From Brachionus koreanus (lineage: Eukaryota; Rotifera; Eurotatoria; Ploima; Brachionidae): a DNA stretch of 22,782 nt. The notes below the pieces were generated by a model. The model had not been told where the DNA came from. It saw only the letters and a program-made list of their open reading frames with translations, and did no database searches. Both the position numbers and the translations under genes were made by a program. The first letter of the stretch is position 1. Each line of letters begins with the position of its first letter. This document shows, piece after piece, positions 1 through 8,354 of this stretch. The stretch lies in assembly GCA_016987375.1 (NCBI GenBank), contig PJRA01000412.1, positions 2,580,404 to 2,603,185 of the forward strand. The letters are read 5' to 3'.

Positions 1-696
1 AAAAACTTTTAAGAAATTAATAAATAAATTTTTTTTACAATACAAATTAAAAATTTAACATTTACAAGTACAACAAATAGTATAAATTAATTTATTTTAT
101 TTTATTTTTTTTTAGAGAAGAATTTTAGCGATAAAAATGTGCTTTGAAAAATTTCATTAATAATTAAAATTTAGAGCTGTAAGTACAAGATGATTTGCCA
201 ACCAGATGCATCTTTTTTCAATTTCAAAACTGTTAATTTTTGCAAAAGCTAAAAATGTATCTACTTAGAACATTCTTATTAAACTACTATCTAGTTTATA
301 AGAGAAGAGGGTAGATATATATTGTAACGAGCTAGTTAGCATCGAAATACGATGTAGACATACTTCAATGACTCTATTAACTCGACACATGGTAATGAAA
401 ATTTTAGCACCGACCAGGTTTTGATCTGCCTACCCCACGCTCACAAGCCATACTACTTAGCCACTCGGCTATATGCTAACCCTTTCAAATTATATTTAAA
501 ATATTGTTTTAATCAAACATTTAAGACTTTGTATCTTAGACATGAATTTTTTAGATTTAAATAAAAACTAAAAATGCAACTCTATCTTGAAATTTTAATT
601 TTGGACTTTTTTTTCAATTATGTTAATAAAAAAAAAATTTTTAAAACATTTTTTTTTTTATTTTTGTCCGCTATAATTTTAATAAAATAAGAAATT
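1..696. other. AT-rich flank with SINE head and possible 3' exon
   Basis: No long open frame is present. The stretch holds the tRNA-like SINE head described separately at 404-479 and pentamer-like T/A tracts near 90-110. On the minus strand, an AG acceptor at 231-230 is followed by 19 open codons ending in TAA at 171-173. This could be a last exon of the gene at 697-3193 and is discussed as a finding. Otherwise nothing is recognisable. Confidence 0.5.
404..479 (-). repeat. tRNA-derived SINE head (Pol III A and B boxes)
   Basis: On the minus strand this 76-nt stretch starts TTAGCAT and ends GTGCTAA, which pair as a 7-bp acceptor-like stem with one G-T wobble. An A-box-like AGCCGAGTGGCTAAG, of the style seen in tRNA-Ser/Leu D arms, lies at the expected place. 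A B-box-like GATCAAAACC sits near the 3' end. The T stem and D stem do not pair in the canonical register, and the anticodon stem has only about four weak pairs, so this is not a working tRNA. An internal Pol III promoter with degenerate arms is what tRNA-derived SINEs look like. The SINE body would continue toward lower coordinates; the 8-mer ATGCTAAC recurs inverted at 335-342, a possible far limit. No poly(A) or target duplication was identified. Confidence 0.6.
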
Positions 697-3193
697 TCAC
701 TTACGCTTTGAATCTGTCTCTTTAACAGAAGGAGTAGAGAGTTTTATCTTTTTTTGGGGAATTGAGACTTCAGTAAGCTTTGAAGATTTGTTTGAAGAAC
801 TACTGGGACGTCTTAGACGGTTCTTATAGCTCTCTGTTTCCTGATCGGATTCGTTTATTTGATTGGAATTGGTTGATGCTCGACTAGATCGGCGTGAACG
901 AGCACTTACCGACGAACGTCGTTTTGACTTTTTTGGATTTGTCTTTTCTTGTTCGGAGTCTGACTCTTCTTGGTTCAATTCTATTTGATCCTGAACAGTT
1001 TCTATTTCTTGATCTTCGTCCAAATCAATGAATTCTTCTTCGTCGCTTGAATCTTCTTGTTCAATGCTCTGCTTTGAATTTTTGCTTAGCTTCGAATCTA
1101 TTCTGCTAGTCAGACTAGAAATGGCTTCTATTGCTTTTGATTTTGCACTACGCTTGGAAACAGATGAATCTGAATTTTGATTTAAGTGCTTTTCAAGTTT
1201 TCTCTTCAGTTTTTTGTTATTTTTTTTATTTGCTTTTTTCGATTTTGGTCGAATTGTTCTATGTAGATCGATCTCTTCGTTTAGAGATTCTTCCTCGGAT
1301 GACTTTGAAGTGCTTGGTGACGTGTATTTATTTACAAGTAAACTCTTGGTCGAGTCTAAAAAATAAATTTTTAGTTAAATAAAATATTATCATATGGTTA
1401 AAAAAAATTCTTTTATTTAAGTACAAACAATTTTTAAAAAAATTAAAAAAAGTTATAAACGTTGTGAAATTTTTCTTAATTTAGCTTATGTAATTTTTTG
1501 ATTCATTTGCAATTATAAAATGAGAATAAATTTTTATAATTTTTATTTGCATGTTCCACTCGTAACTCTTATCTAGTTATTTTTTTTAGCTCAGTGAATT
1601 CTTTAATGAATGCAAAAAAAATAATTTTTTATTCTAAATTTCAAAACTTTTATTAACTTTAATTAATTGTAAACAATATTTTAGAACAAATCCACATTTT
1701 TGTCCAAAGATTTAAATACTGTGCAAATATTTGCTCTCTTTTATACAATTGATGTTGAATTTAGCATATTAATTTTTTTAAAGAATTTTCTAAGTTAACG
1801 TAAAAAAGTTAACTTACTACTTTTTATATAATTAACCAAATTTTTCAAGTTTTATTTTCATGACAAAACTGTAAAATGATTTTTTTTGTTCTTTTTTATT
1901 CGAAAAAGCTAAAAATTAGCGATCACTTAGGAAGTCTTTAATTGATCGTACATTTAACACCACAATTCAAAATTCAAATTTAAAAAATAATAACCTGTTT
2001 ATTAATTTTTCACAGTAATAAAAACCCTATCTACATTGGAAATGAAAATAAAAGTTATTTTAATTGCTGAACCAAAATTAAAAATTTGAAATAAAGAAAA
2101 ATTATGACGATATTTTATTTAATAAATTTAAAGTTTAATAACTCAAATTTAATATTAAAAATTTTTTTGGTGTATCAATTTTGTAGCTTTTGAATATTTT
2201 AAGAGTATTAAATGACAAAAAAATTTTTATAAATTATTGTTTGCTATAGCGGGATAAAAAATTATTTTAAATTAAGAAAAGAAATTTTTTTTCTAAACCG
2301 GTCATTAAGACGATCTATACTAATTAACAGATTATTCAACTAAAAATCAGTTCTTCTTGATAGTTTGTTTTTGATTTTAAGCTAAATTAAAGTGTTTCTG
2401 TGATGAATTTAATAATCCTTTGAATTTACAAGCTTATATATAAAAAAGTTAAAGCTTTAAAGCATTTTTAGTAACTGCTTGCTCATTGACCAAGTTGATA
2501 AATTTTAAAATATATATTTTTTTTAATTTTGCTATAGCTTTATTAATTATCTAATAATTCAACTAAAAATATTATTGAAGTTATTTTTTTAAAATAAAAA
2601 ATAAAAGGTCATTTATTAATTACCCAAGGCTAAACGTTATTTTTTCAAATATTTTGAAAAGATTCATATAAAAATACAAAGGATGCATTCAAAAGAGAAA
2701 AATTCACTGCCATATCTTAAATGAGCTTAACCTGATGCTAAATGAGGTTTTTTATTTTTCCTTGCATTGAAATAGCTCAAGACGAAAAAAACTAAAGTGT
2801 TTCATCAGATTTTGAATTTTGGTATTTTCGCCTCTAGATCGAATTTTTTGTCAACTAACAAAAATGTTAAGGTGTTGATAAAAATTTTTTTTTACCCTAA
2901 AGGAAAATCTATGAACCCGAACAAAAAATTTTCAGAATATCTAAATTTTAAATAATAATTACCTTTTTGAGATGTTGCCTCTTCTGATTTTCGGCTTTTC
3001 TTCTGTTTTGGTGAAATATTGGATGAAGTAGATGGTTCACTGTTGGTTAAGGACTGACCTTTGCTACTTCTAAGCATAAAATGGTGAATAAAATTAAATT
3101 TTTTCATGAGCTATGATATTACTTTGATTTGGGTGATATAGACGAGCTTGAGGATAAATCCGACTTCCTACTTGAAGACGCTTTTTCGGCCAT
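697..3193 (-). CDS. Ser/Lys/Glu-rich low-complexity protein, probably nuclear (3 exons)
   Basis: Exons on the minus strand are 3193-3123, 3069-2963 and 1355-697. The introns are GT-AG (3122-3070, 53 nt; 2962-1356, 1607 nt). The phases agree (2, then 1) and the sum is 837 nt, giving 278 residues. The protein starts MAEKASSSRKSDLSSSSS. It is built of Ser-rich patches, basic stretches such as KKANKKNNKKLKRKLEK, an acidic run (EDSSDEEEFIDLDEDQE) and an Arg/Ser segment (RRSSVSARSRRSSRAS). No folded domain is recognisable. The basic patches look like nuclear localisation signals, so a nuclear or nucleolar, phosphorylatable scaffold is likely; that is inference. The reading frame is confident because both junctions restore one frame. 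The 3' end is less sure: the stop at 697-699 overlaps a strong donor (GTAAGT at 704-699), so the gene may splice on toward the left. Extra exons in the long intron are possible but none was seen. Confidence 0.65.
1356..2962 (-). other. Long intron of the Ser/Lys/Glu-rich gene
   Basis: This 1.6-kb AT-rich stretch separates exons 2 and 3 of the gene at 697-3193. It has the donor AAAAAG|GTAATT at 2962 and the acceptor TTTTTTAG at 1356. It contains a 9-bp inverted repeat (TAAGTTAAC at 1791-1799 and its complement at 1808-1816, 8-nt spacer), but no recognisable transposon end or coding exon. It is about thirty times longer than the other introns here, so an old, eroded insertion is possible. Confidence 0.5.
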
Positions 3194-3855
3194 CTAACAA
3201 CTAATTGATAATTTCGTTTTGAAATTTTTTTGCATTAAATAAGATGAACGTTTAAAACGATAAAAGTGAAATATCTATCGAGACGGAAATTTAGTAGCCT
3301 TATGCTCAATGGTCCTAAATTCCAAAGTAATAAATATCTTATTTTTCTAAATTTATTTTTGCTCAACTAAATGAAAATGAATTAAAACAAAAATAATAAA
3401 GTCTTTATATTTTAGAGAGAATTATTTTTTAGCAAAAATACAGAGAAAAGCTGTGCGATTAGGGTGCTGTTGAAAACAGTCAATGAATTTTCTTAACATA
3501 CGCGTGTATTAATCACTATTTTTCTATAAAAATTTCAAAATTTTGTTTTCATTTTAGTTGATTTTTGTGAAATGAACATTGCGATATTAAAAATTCAAAA
3601 TTAGCATGAAATATCATATAGAGCAAATGCTAAGTGCGCTAAAAATGGTTTGAAAATTTGAAAAATTAGAACTATATTAATTTATGCAAAAATGCAATTT
3701 TGTTAACTTTATTTTGTTAGCATATATGATTTCATATGCAAATTAAAAATGACTTAGGTAAAGAATTAATAATTTTCCCTATAATTTTTTAAAATTTAAA
3801 AAACAATTGTAATTTCACATTCTATTTTAAAGGACAAATGTAACAATTGAATACA
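3194..3855. other. Intergenic region upstream of the 697-3193 gene
   Basis: AT-rich and without coding signal. It would hold the promoter of the minus-strand gene starting at 3193. An imperfect inverted repeat lies at 3601-3620 and 3717-3742 (TTAGCATGAAAT-type arms, about 95 nt apart), possibly the core of an eroded MITE. Nothing else is recognised. Confidence 0.4.
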
Positions 3856-3863
3856 ATGTAAAT

Positions 3864-4205
3864 CAGACTTGTTTATAAGTCATAATTTTAAGTCAAAGTT
3901 ATGACTTTATTTAATATTTTTGTCAATACTTGCTTCATCAGGACCACTTGAAAGGCTTGCATTTACAGACCAGATATATCAAGATTAACAGCCAAATAAT
4001 ACAATTACAATCAACTACTTTATTGATATCAAATATGGATTTATTAAATGAATAAAGAAAAAAAACCTTTTATTTATAATATTACTTTATTTTTTTAATA
4101 TACAATTTAATTTAATAAAAATTATGAAAAACTATGAATTAAAATTTACTTCATATAGAAAAATTATTAATTTGGCTTACGACTTTTGACCTTTAAACAA
4201 GTCTG
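3864..4205. mobile_element. hAT-type MITE (342 bp)
   Basis: The element begins CAGACTTGTTTA and ends with the exact inverse complement. The terminal inverted repeat is about 19 bp with two mismatches. It is flanked on both sides by the same 8 bases, ATGTAAAT (3856-3863 and 4206-4213). An 8-bp target duplication and TIRs starting CAG are typical of the hAT superfamily. A subterminal inverted repeat (AAGTCATAA at 3877-3885, TTATGACTT at 3899-3907) adds to the terminal structure. The interior is AT-rich with no open frame, so it cannot encode a transposase and would depend on an autonomous hAT element elsewhere. The unmutated target duplication suggests a fairly recent insertion. Confidence 0.85.
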
Positions 4206-4349
4206 ATGTAAATTACTAAAAAAAAGCTATTTATAAAGTTTTTATTTCAAAGAATTAGAATATTTTTTTAAAATTAATTATTTTGATACAAAAAGTAGAA
4301 AAAATTGAATATAAATCAAAATATAAAAAATTCCATTATTGAACAATTT

Positions 4350-5652
4350 CTATAATTTTTTTTTTGTTTTGCTATTTCGGTTTGGCTTTTCTTGAATAAG
4401 GCCATTTATGTATTTTTCTTGCTCTGCTTTCAGGTTTAACTCTTCTATTTTATGCTCATAATCATTTTCTATTTGTGAATACTTTGACTCCTTTTTATTA
4501 AGACCTTCAATCACATCGTTATATTTAATTTCGGCTTCGGCTATTTTAGATATTAAATCAATTCCTTTGGAGCTTTCATTAATTAATTTGTTTTTTAGAA
4601 ATTGATATCTGTATTTTATTATGTATTTTAAAATTTATATATTTTATGACTGTTTTTTTTTATATTTACTTACACACTTGCATAAGCACATCGCTCTTTT
4701 TCCAATTCGTTTTTAAAAAAATCAATCTCTTGAATTTTGCTATTAATTATGTCTTTTGATTGCATCAATTCTAGTTTTGTTTTGGCATGATTATATTTTT
4801 CGGTCTATAATGAAAAATAAAACATGATGATTAATTTTTTAACTCTTTTTATCATTGAATCTATTGACAATCAGTCGATTGAAGATGATCTGGTGTCTAC
4901 CTTAATTTCTGATAAATTGAATTGGGTATAAGCCCATGAATTTGAGATTTTATTTTTTTTAACACTAGAAAGCTCGACTTTTTTATTTAAATAAAATTAA
5001 CGAATTTTTTTAAAGATATCAGGAAATAGACCATTTTTCAAAAATTTATTTCTTTTTGTAAAATATACCAAGTTAAAATTTTCTAAATCTGATTAATTTA
5101 ATCAGTCAGGCTTTCTAATGTTTATTAATAAAATTGAAAAAATTAGTAAAAAAGCTTCAAAATTTAGTTATTAAGAAATATTAAATATTTTTCTGAAAAT
5201 TAATTAATTTAACTAAAAAATCCCTTGGGTTTTCTAGTGTTAACAAACTTTTCGGCAAAATTACGTTAGTATTTATTTTAGAAAATTATATTTGTTTGAT
5301 TTTTTCCAAATTTCAATATTTTCTATTGTCAACAGGTCAATCACTAACACCTGAAAAAAATTACCGACTTCTAAATCGTTGAGAATTTTTTCGAATTCTT
5401 CCCTTGAAATGGTCTGAGTATTCTTTTTAATCTTAAATAAATTTTTAAATAAATATTTAAACTCAAAATTAAATCTACTTCTTTGGTTAATTTATTTATA
5501 GTTGATTGTTGAGCTTGAATTATTCTTAGTAAATCTTCTAAATTTAATGATTTTGTTTTATTTATTGCTTGTCTAATTTGATTTTCGTTTGAACTATCAT
5601 CTGGAATTGATACCTTTAACTCGGCAAAATTCGATATCACATTTCCATTCAT
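4350..5652 (-). CDS. SPATA24-like coiled-coil protein (4 exons)
   Basis: Minus-strand exons are 5652-5479, 5431-5351, 4804-4674 and 4608-4350. Introns are GT-AG, phases are 0, 0 and 2, and the stop is TAG at 4352-4350. The sum is 645 nt, giving 214 residues, close to the roughly 205 of vertebrate SPATA24. Nearly the whole protein is charged heptad-like coiled coil. The match to SPATA24 is from memory but spans the length: an ISREEFEKIL block followed by YNHAKTKLEL (vertebrate VSKEEF...AAHAKTK), an ESSKGIDLISKIAEAE block (vertebrate ESSKKDQLITK), and KAEQEKYINGLIQEK near the C terminus (vertebrate KQQESYMAQVLDQK). SPATA24 is a testis-enriched nuclear coiled-coil protein reported to interact with TBP-like factors. 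Exon 2 may instead stop at 5369 (donor GTCGGT); that drops six residues and aligns without a gap. The 546-nt intron 5350-4805 houses a piggyBac-type MITE. Confidence 0.7.
4963..5239. mobile_element. piggyBac-type MITE, copy 1 (277 bp)
   Basis: It is flanked by TTAA on both sides (4959-4962 and 5240-5243), with inverted ends CACTAGAAAGC on the left and, read inward from the right, CACTAGAAAACCC. TTAA targets with CCCTAGAAAG-like ends are the signature of piggyBac; here the ends read CACTAGAAA. The right subterminal segment (CCCAAGGGATTTTTTAG) and an internal AATTAATTAATTT stretch match copy 2 at 12394-12608, which confirms a shared family. A degenerate extra copy of the terminal sequence lies inside, at about 5100-5124. 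There is no open frame. It sits in the third intron of the SPATA24-like gene. Confidence 0.8.
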
Positions 5653-6012
5653 TCTTAAATAAATAAAAAAACTTTTTTTTTCTATCTAATTTATAATTGA
5701 AATAATATTTAAACTAACAACAGGATATTAATACCTGTGTTTTATGTCTATTTTCTAATTAATTAATTACTAATAAAAATAATTTTCAGTTTATTAATTT
5801 AAAATATTCGTAACAAATCAATTAGAACTTTATTTACTTTGAGAAAATACAATCAATTATCTATGATATGTTATAATTAAATAGTATTTTGATTTTCAAA
5901 TTTCAAAATTCTAAATTTCACTAGATATTTTTCTCGAACGCAAGTTTTTCATTAAAATTGGAGTTAAAATTTGAAATTAATTATTTTTATTAGATTGATA
6001 CTAAGTTCACTT
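5653..6012. other. Intergenic, upstream of the SPATA24-like gene
   Basis: AT-rich sequence without coding signal. It presumably contains the minus-strand promoter of the gene starting at 5652. Its right edge (5992-6012) is the left copy of the retroposon target duplication. No clear TATA element or other motif was singled out. Confidence 0.4.
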
Positions 6013-6169
6013 TTTTTTTTTTTTTTGAAAAATAATTTTGGAGTAACTCCAGGGCAGTTTCGAGCGGCATAGCCCTCTTTTCAGCCCTCATGTTTGGAAA
6101 TAGATAAAAATAAATAAAATAAAATAAAATAAGTAAAATTTGAAAAATTTATAGTTTGTTTTATAATCC
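6013..6169 (-). mobile_element. Retroposed non-LTR/SINE-like fragment with poly(A) and 21-bp TSD
   Basis: An identical 21-bp sequence beginning AGATTGATACTAAG occurs at 5992-6012 and 6170-6190. Immediately inside the left copy is a T run (6011-6026), which on the minus strand is a poly(A) tail. So a transcript oriented on the minus strand was inserted by target-primed reverse transcription. The 157-bp body includes a less AT-rich block (minus strand GAGGGCTATGCCGCTC) and an (ATAAA)n-like tract near 6110-6130. It has no open frame and no A/B box, so it is most likely a 5'-truncated 3' end of a LINE. The exact TSD shows the insertion is young. Confidence 0.8.
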
Positions 6170-6385
6170 AGATTGATACTAAGTTCACTTAAAATTGCAT
6201 TGGAGTTCGGTAAAAGTGCCTGAATTACAACTTAATACTTTACCTTATTTTATAGATATTCTCATAAAAAACTTTTGCTCTAATTGTTTTTATGTTTTTT
6301 TTCTAAATCATTTTGAGATTTTTTTTTCTATCAAGAAATTTTGTACTTAAATATTGTATATACATGAACTATAACTATTAAAAAC

Positions 6386-7220
6386 GAGATCTATTCTTTC
6401 TGCTAGTAAATTTTTTTATTCTGCTAGTAATTTTTTTTAACTGCTAGTAAAAAAATTAATTAATGATTGCTAAATTTTTTTTATATGCTTCCTATAATTT
6501 GACTACATCTATTTGGACGGTTGAAATATCATCAGATTAGAGACAAAGTACGTGTACATGTCCGTTTTATAGGAAAAATTACGTTTGTAAGCATATATTA
6601 GCTTTATCTTGCAAAGAAAAAAACTCGAATGGAATCCAAATGCACATGATGTTCCATTAGATCAAAAAAGAAAAAGGGTAACCCTGGAAAAACAAAAAAA
6701 GCATTAAAAATTCAACCATCTGAATCTCGACAGCAACAGTTACAACAAGAATAGCAACAACAACAAGCTACTCTTTTGAAAAATTGGTTTCAAAAGTATT
6801 ACATTTTATCCAATGTTATAAATAGTGAATACTTATCGAATCCTTTATAATTAAATGAAGCGAATGATTTAAATATTAGTCAAAATTATCAAGCTGATGC
6901 ACAAAAATCTTCAAATGGTCCAAAACGTCGTGGCAGACCTCATGGTTCTACAACTAAAAAAAATACAGAAAATAGTTCTGTCAGAAAATCAAAAAGACAG
7001 CGAAAAAACTAAAATTAATATTTCCATATGAAATTTTTATATTTTTTGTCGGTACTTAGCTTAATTTCTTTATTATTCTTTTCTAAATTAATATGAATAA
7101 AAATGTTTTTGGTTATTTTATTAAACTTTTATTTTTGCTATCAAAAGAAAAAAAATTGCTATCATACACATAATTTTACAAGCAGGAGAAAAAAAATTAC
7201 TAGCAGAAGAAATAGCTTCC
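6386..7220. mobile_element. Mutator-like element (MULE), internally deleted, 835 bp
   Basis: The same 9 bases, ATTAAAAAC, lie at 6377-6385 and 7221-7229. Inside them the ends are inverted repeats: GAGATCTATTCTTTCTGC on the left and GGAAGCTATTTCTTCTGC read inward from the right, both continuing TAGTAA plus a T run. A 9-bp target duplication and G-rich TIR starts are typical of Mutator-like elements. The subterminal regions carry repeated CTGCTAGTAA units (three on the left, one exact plus degenerate copies on the right), likely transposase binding sites. The interior holds a decayed transposase tail with a SWIM zinc finger (6535-7012). That content, the TIRs and the TSD agree on the same superfamily. 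The element is too short and too broken to be autonomous. Confidence 0.85.
6535..7012 (+). pseudogene. Decayed MULE transposase C-terminus with SWIM zinc finger
   Basis: At 6553-6606 the plus strand reads CTCPFYRKNYVCKHILAL, a full CxCxnCxH SWIM zinc finger as found at the C-terminal side of MULE transposases. After frameshifts the sequence goes on as NPNAHDVPLDQKRKR and then KKGNPGKTKKALKIQP, the basic tail that usually follows the SWIM finger. A Gln-rich stretch is next, and the region ends PKRRGRPHGSTTKK plus a Lys/Arg-rich end with TAA at 7010-7012. In-frame stops (near 6535, 6751 and 6847) and at least two frameshifts make it non-coding. The catalytic DDE domain is absent. It lies entirely inside the MULE termini, so it is the residue of the element's own gene rather than a captured host gene. 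Confidence 0.75.
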
Positions 7221-7229
7221 ATTAAAAAC

Positions 7230-8354
7230 TATCAAAAAATTACATGAATCGTAAAAAATTTCATGAAAAAAAAATGAAATTTTAAAAATTAAGTCTAAGT
7301 ACTTAATTGTTTAATAACAATCTAATCAATTAAAATTTTTTCCTAATTTGAATTTGTAAAAATATAAACAAATTAAAAGTTTTTGTGATTAGGCAAAGTT
7401 GATGTTCGGACTATTATAATTTAAGTTCTTTGTTTCTCATAATTATTATTGCTGAAAAAAATTGAAAAACCTTATAAATTAATAGTCTGGACTAAATCGC
7501 TAAAAATAATTAAGTGTTTTTTTTTTTAATTTTAATTTAATGATACTTTTAGTTTTTTTGGCATTAATCGATCTTTTGCTTCAAAGGTCTTAATTTGCTT
7601 TTATTTCAGATTTTCACATGTTTGCTATTTTTGGCAATACTGAAAATCAAGTAAAATGTGATTTTGTTTTCTGAATTAAAATAAAAATCTCTAAAATAAA
7701 AAAATTATTATTTTTTTAAACAAAAAGTATCTAATTAATTTTAAAATTTTATTATTGTCAATTAAATAATTTGGTATTTTTAATATTTTGAAATTGACTT
7801 GAAAATGTTTTAATTTTGATTTTCTAAAATTTTTTTGAAAAAGATTTATGTTTATGTGCAAACCGATTATAAAAAATAAATTATATCTCAAATATTTTTA
7901 TATTATTAACATTAAAATCGTGTTGCTGTAAACTTGTCTTGAAATTATACTATGGTACTTAAAAAGAGTTATTCTAAGCTATCTCAAATACACATATATT
8001 TTTAAAAATTTAAGTAATAACCATTTAATTTAAATATAAAAAAATTTATTTAGAAATAGGGAAAAAAGATATTCAGTACACAAAAAATTTTTTCCAAAAT
8101 TATGCAAACTATCTTCGATTATTTTTTATTGATATTTATAATTTAAATGAATGAAACTAAACTAAAATCTTTATCACAAGTTTTATTTATTTTGACTTAT
8201 AACTCAATTTAAAATATGCTCAATTTTATTATCATTCTTTTAAAATCTAAACATACAATTTTAAAGAAATAATTTAAAACAGTTTTTTTGCAAGTACTAT
8301 TTATTTTTAAAGCACTAAGTTTTAAAATCAAAATGGAAACAATTTAATTAAAAA
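7230..8354. other. Intergenic AT-rich stretch
   Basis: No gene or transposon with definable ends was found. An imperfect inverted repeat, GGACTATTATAATTTAAG-like at 7405-7425 and its partner at 7471-7491, could form a roughly 20-bp stem. The right part would contain the promoter of the gene starting at 8355. Confidence 0.4.

Noticed and set aside
404..479. Functional tRNA gene on the minus strand
   Set aside because: The length is 76 nt and A and B boxes are present, but the T stem has only one canonical pair in register, the D stem does not close and the anticodon stem is weak. A SINE head fits better.
1131..1382. Plus-strand open frame
   Set aside because: Antisense to exon 3 of the minus-strand low-complexity gene; composition and lack of signals show it is a shadow.
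7691..7891. Minus-strand 66-codon open frame
   Set aside because: Ile/Leu/Phe/Lys/Asn-only composition expected from AT-rich noncoding DNA; no supporting signal.
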